From NCBI RefSeq assembly GCF_029278605.1, contig NZ_CP119573.1:992001-1056000 (forward strand): a stretch of DNA of 64,000 nt, in the 5' to 3' direction. The position numbers and the translations under genes are program-made. The stretch's first letter is position 1. Every line of letters starts with the position of its first letter. The DNA comes from Cupriavidus sp. WKF15. Its GTDB lineage: Bacteria; Pseudomonadota; Gammaproteobacteria; Burkholderiales; Burkholderiaceae. Positions 62,161 to 64,000 of this stretch are shown here, piece after piece. Under the pieces are notes generated by a model. It searched no databases and was not told the origin of the DNA. It saw only the letters and a program-made list of their open reading frames with translations.

Positions 62161-63489
62161 ATGAAGACCAAATACGCGGCTTCGCCCCTTGGCGGCGAAG
62201 CGACGCTGCACGCCGATTCCGCCACCTTTGAGACCCGCACTTACGCCAAGGTGGTGAAGCGGCTGATCCCGTTCCTGATGCTGTGCTACCTGGGTGCCTA
62301 TCTGGACCGGGTCAATGTCGGCTTTGCCAAGCTGCAGATGCTGAGCGACCTGCAGTTCAGCGAAACCATCTACGGCCTGGGCGCCGGCATTTTCTTCCTT
62401 GGCTACTTCCTGTTTGAAGTGCCGAGCAACGTAATCCTGCACAAGGTCGGCGCCAAGCGCTGGCTGGCGCGCATCATGCTGACCTGGGCGGTGATCTCGG
62501 CCTGCTTTGCCTTTGTCACTACGCCGACCCAGTTCTATGTGCTGCGCTTCCTGCTTGGCGTCGCCGAGGCCGGCTTTGCGCCGGGCGTGATCCTGTACAT
62601 GACCTACTGGTTCCCGTCGGAGCGCCGCGCCAAGGCTTTGTCGATGTTCTTCATGGCGATTCCGCTGGCCGGCATTGTGGGCGGGCCGCTGTCGGGCTGG
62701 ATCCTGCATGCCTTCCACGGCATGGGCGACCTGGCTGGCTGGAAATGGCTGTTCCTGCTCGAGGCGCTGCCCTCGCTGTGCCTGGGCGTGGCCATCCTGT
62801 TCTACCTGGACAACGGCATCGAACAGGCGCACTGGCTGAACGACGCCGAGAAGGCGCTGCTCAAGCGCAATATCGAAGGCGACAATGCGCAGAAGATCGA
62901 GCACATGTCGATCCGGTCGTTCATGGGCGACCGCCGCCTGTGGCTGATGGCAGCGATCTACTTCTGCGTGGTGCTGGGCCAGTACGGGCTGACTTTCTGG
63001 CTGCCCACCATCATCCGCAAGGCCGGCGTTGCCGATCCGCTGTGGGTAGGCATCTACACCGCGCTGCCGTACCTGTGCGCCATCGTGGCGCTACCCCTGG
63101 TCGGCATGAGCGCAGACCGCCGCCGCGAACGCCGCTTCCACCTGATCGTCCCAATGGTGATTTCCGCTGCCGGGTTCGCCACCTTGCCGCTGCTGGGCAG
63201 CGTGAGCGCATCGCTTGTGTGCCTGTGCATCGCCGCAGCCGGCATCCTGGCCTCATCGTCGCAGTTCTGGGCTCTGCCCACTGCGCTGCTGGGCGGCATG
63301 TCGGCCGCAGCCGGAATCGCCGCGGTCAACTGCGTCGCCAACCTCGCCGGCTTCTTCTCGCCCGCCATCGTCGGCTGGCTCAACGACCTGACCGGCAAGT
63401 CCACCGCCGGGCTGGTGTTTATCTCGGCCACCGTGGTCTTCGGCGCCATGCTGGTGTTCCTGGTCCCGGCCAGGTCCGTGAATCGCTGA
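62161..63489 (+). CDS. MFS transporter, anion:cation symporter (ACS) family
   Basis: This 442-aa transporter has about twelve hydrophobic segments. The ACS-family signature is seen in YLDRVNVGFAKLQML (after TM1) and in the loop WFPSERRAKALSMF near TM5/TM6. The closest remembered relatives carry tartrate, glucarate and other sugar acids. GGAGACAACC precedes the ATG. It sits between the SDR and transketolase genes and would import their substrate. Confidence 0.9.
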   Translation: MKTKYAASPLGGEATLHADSATFETRTYAKVVKRLIPFLMLCYLGAYLDRVNVGFAKLQMLSDLQFSETIYGLGAGIFFLGYFLFEVPSNVILHKVGAKRWLARIMLTWAVISACFAFVTTPTQFYVLRFLLGVAEAGFAPGVILYMTYWFPSERRAKALSMFFMAIPLAGIVGGPLSGWILHAFHGMGDLAGWKWLFLLEALPSLCLGVAILFYLDNGIEQAHWLNDAEKALLKRNIEGDNAQKIEHMSIRSFMGDRRLWLMAAIYFCVVLGQYGLTFWLPTIIRKAGVADPLWVGIYTALPYLCAIVALPLVGMSADRRRERRFHLIVPMVISAAGFATLPLLGSVSASLVCLCIAAAGILASSSQFWALPTALLGGMSAAAGIAAVNCVANLAGFFSPAIVGWLNDLTGKSTAGLVFISATVVFGAMLVFLVPARSVNR

Positions 63490-63529
63490 TGCCCCTTTCT
63501 TGAAACACCAATCGATTGCAGGAGACACC

Positions 63530-64000
63530 ATGCAACAACCAATCACCGACAAGGCCGTGTCCTTGCGGGAACGCGCCTACCGCATCCGCCGCAACGCCTT
63601 GCTGATGGGCGAAGTCCAGGGCCAGGGCTATATCGGCCAGGCGCTCGATATCGCCGATGTGCTTGCCGTGGCCTACTTCGACGCCATGCGCTATCGCCCG
63701 GATGACCCCGAATGGGAAGGGCGCGACCGCTTCCTGCTGTCAAACGGCCACTACGCGATCGCGCTGTATGCGGCGCTGCTGGAAGCTGGCATCCTGCCTG
63801 CGGAAGAGCTGGAGACCTATGGCAGCGATGACAGCCGCCTGCCGATGTCGGGCATGGCCAGCTACACCCCCGGCATGGAAATGTCCGGCGGATCACTGGG
63901 GCAAGGCCTGACCATCGCGGTGGGCCGCTGCCTGGGCCTCAAGCGCAAGGGATCGGAAAATTTCGTCTACACGCTGTTCTCCGACGGCGAGCTGGACGAG
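63530..64000 (+). CDS. Transketolase N-terminal subunit (3' end outside window)
   Basis: The first 157 codons of a split transketolase. It starts MQQPITDKAVSLRERAYRIR behind GGAGACACC. Thiamine-diphosphate landmarks are DRFLLSNGHYAIALYAALLE, MSGGSLGQGLTIAVG and SDGELDE (the GDGE motif, last codons in the window). Split transketolases consist of an N-terminal (A) and a C-terminal (B) subunit; the partner gene should follow. With an SDR and an ACS transporter it suggests a pathway that transfers a two-carbon unit from a ketose or apulose-like sugar. Confidence 0.92.
   Translation, partial: MQQPITDKAVSLRERAYRIRRNALLMGEVQGQGYIGQALDIADVLAVAYFDAMRYRPDDPEWEGRDRFLLSNGHYAIALYAALLEAGILPAEELETYGSDDSRLPMSGMASYTPGMEMSGGSLGQGLTIAVGRCLGLKRKGSENFVYTLFSDGELDE

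Overview
The window is GC-rich and densely coded. Its flagellar gene order and its catabolic gene families (Bug/TctC binding proteins, BKACE, NDP-forming CoA ligase, LysR regulators, an RND pump) point to a betaproteobacterium of the Burkholderiaceae, most likely Cupriavidus or a close relative. That is inference from gene content, because no rRNA or species marker is present.

Positions 1-21.4 kb hold most of a flagellar locus. The 3' end of flhB is followed by flhA, flhF, flhG, fliA and flhE (+). A FAD oxidoreductase gene comes next. flgN, flgM and flgA lie on the minus strand, and flgBCDEFGHIJ then flgKL on the plus strand. These supply export-gate parts (FlhB, FlhA), placement and number factors (FlhF, FlhG), the late sigma factor and its antagonist (FliA, FlgM), the FlgKL chaperone, and the rod, rings, hook and hook-filament junction. 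Sigma-28-like promoters are visible before flgM and before flgKL.

Positions 21.4-26.5 kb are a patchwork of single genes (His-rich peptide, YjaB-type acetyltransferase, exported alpha/beta hydrolase, BKACE enzyme, SnoaL-like protein, cytochrome c). The spacers carry two repeat clusters that look like ends of TnsB/TniA-type transposons. Positions 27.0-30.1 kb encode an exported methionine-sulfoxide repair set: MsrB, a DipZ-type CcdA-thioredoxin fusion, and MsrA.

Positions 30.4-36.3 kb (minus strand) encode a PaoABC-like molybdenum hydroxylase and, further upstream, a diheme cytochrome c. Between them lies what appears to be a group II intron of about 906 nt with no reverse-transcriptase ORF. 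It has a textbook domain V, a GTGCG 5' end and an EBS1/IBS1 match. Positions 36.6-43.2 kb are an RND efflux system (permease, adaptor, TetR repressor, outer-membrane lipoprotein) with two copies of one operator palindrome, followed by an integrase remnant.

Positions 43.7-54.4 kb hold two adjoining catabolic units. The first is a Bug protein and a PurB/CMLE-superfamily lyase, divergent from a LysR regulator. The second is a LysR regulator divergent from a Bug protein, an NDP-forming acyl-CoA synthetase, a crotonase, an aldehyde dehydrogenase and a second crotonase, whose starts overlap or abut. Positions 54.8-60 kb carry single genes (YcaC-like hydrolase, DUF2789, cupin, NAD(P)-binding protein, MocR regulator with a palindrome in its divergent promoter). 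From 60.3 kb to the end a LysR regulator precedes an SDR, an MFS transporter and the start of a split transketolase, probably a sugar or sugar-acid pathway. No tRNA, rRNA or CRISPR array was seen.
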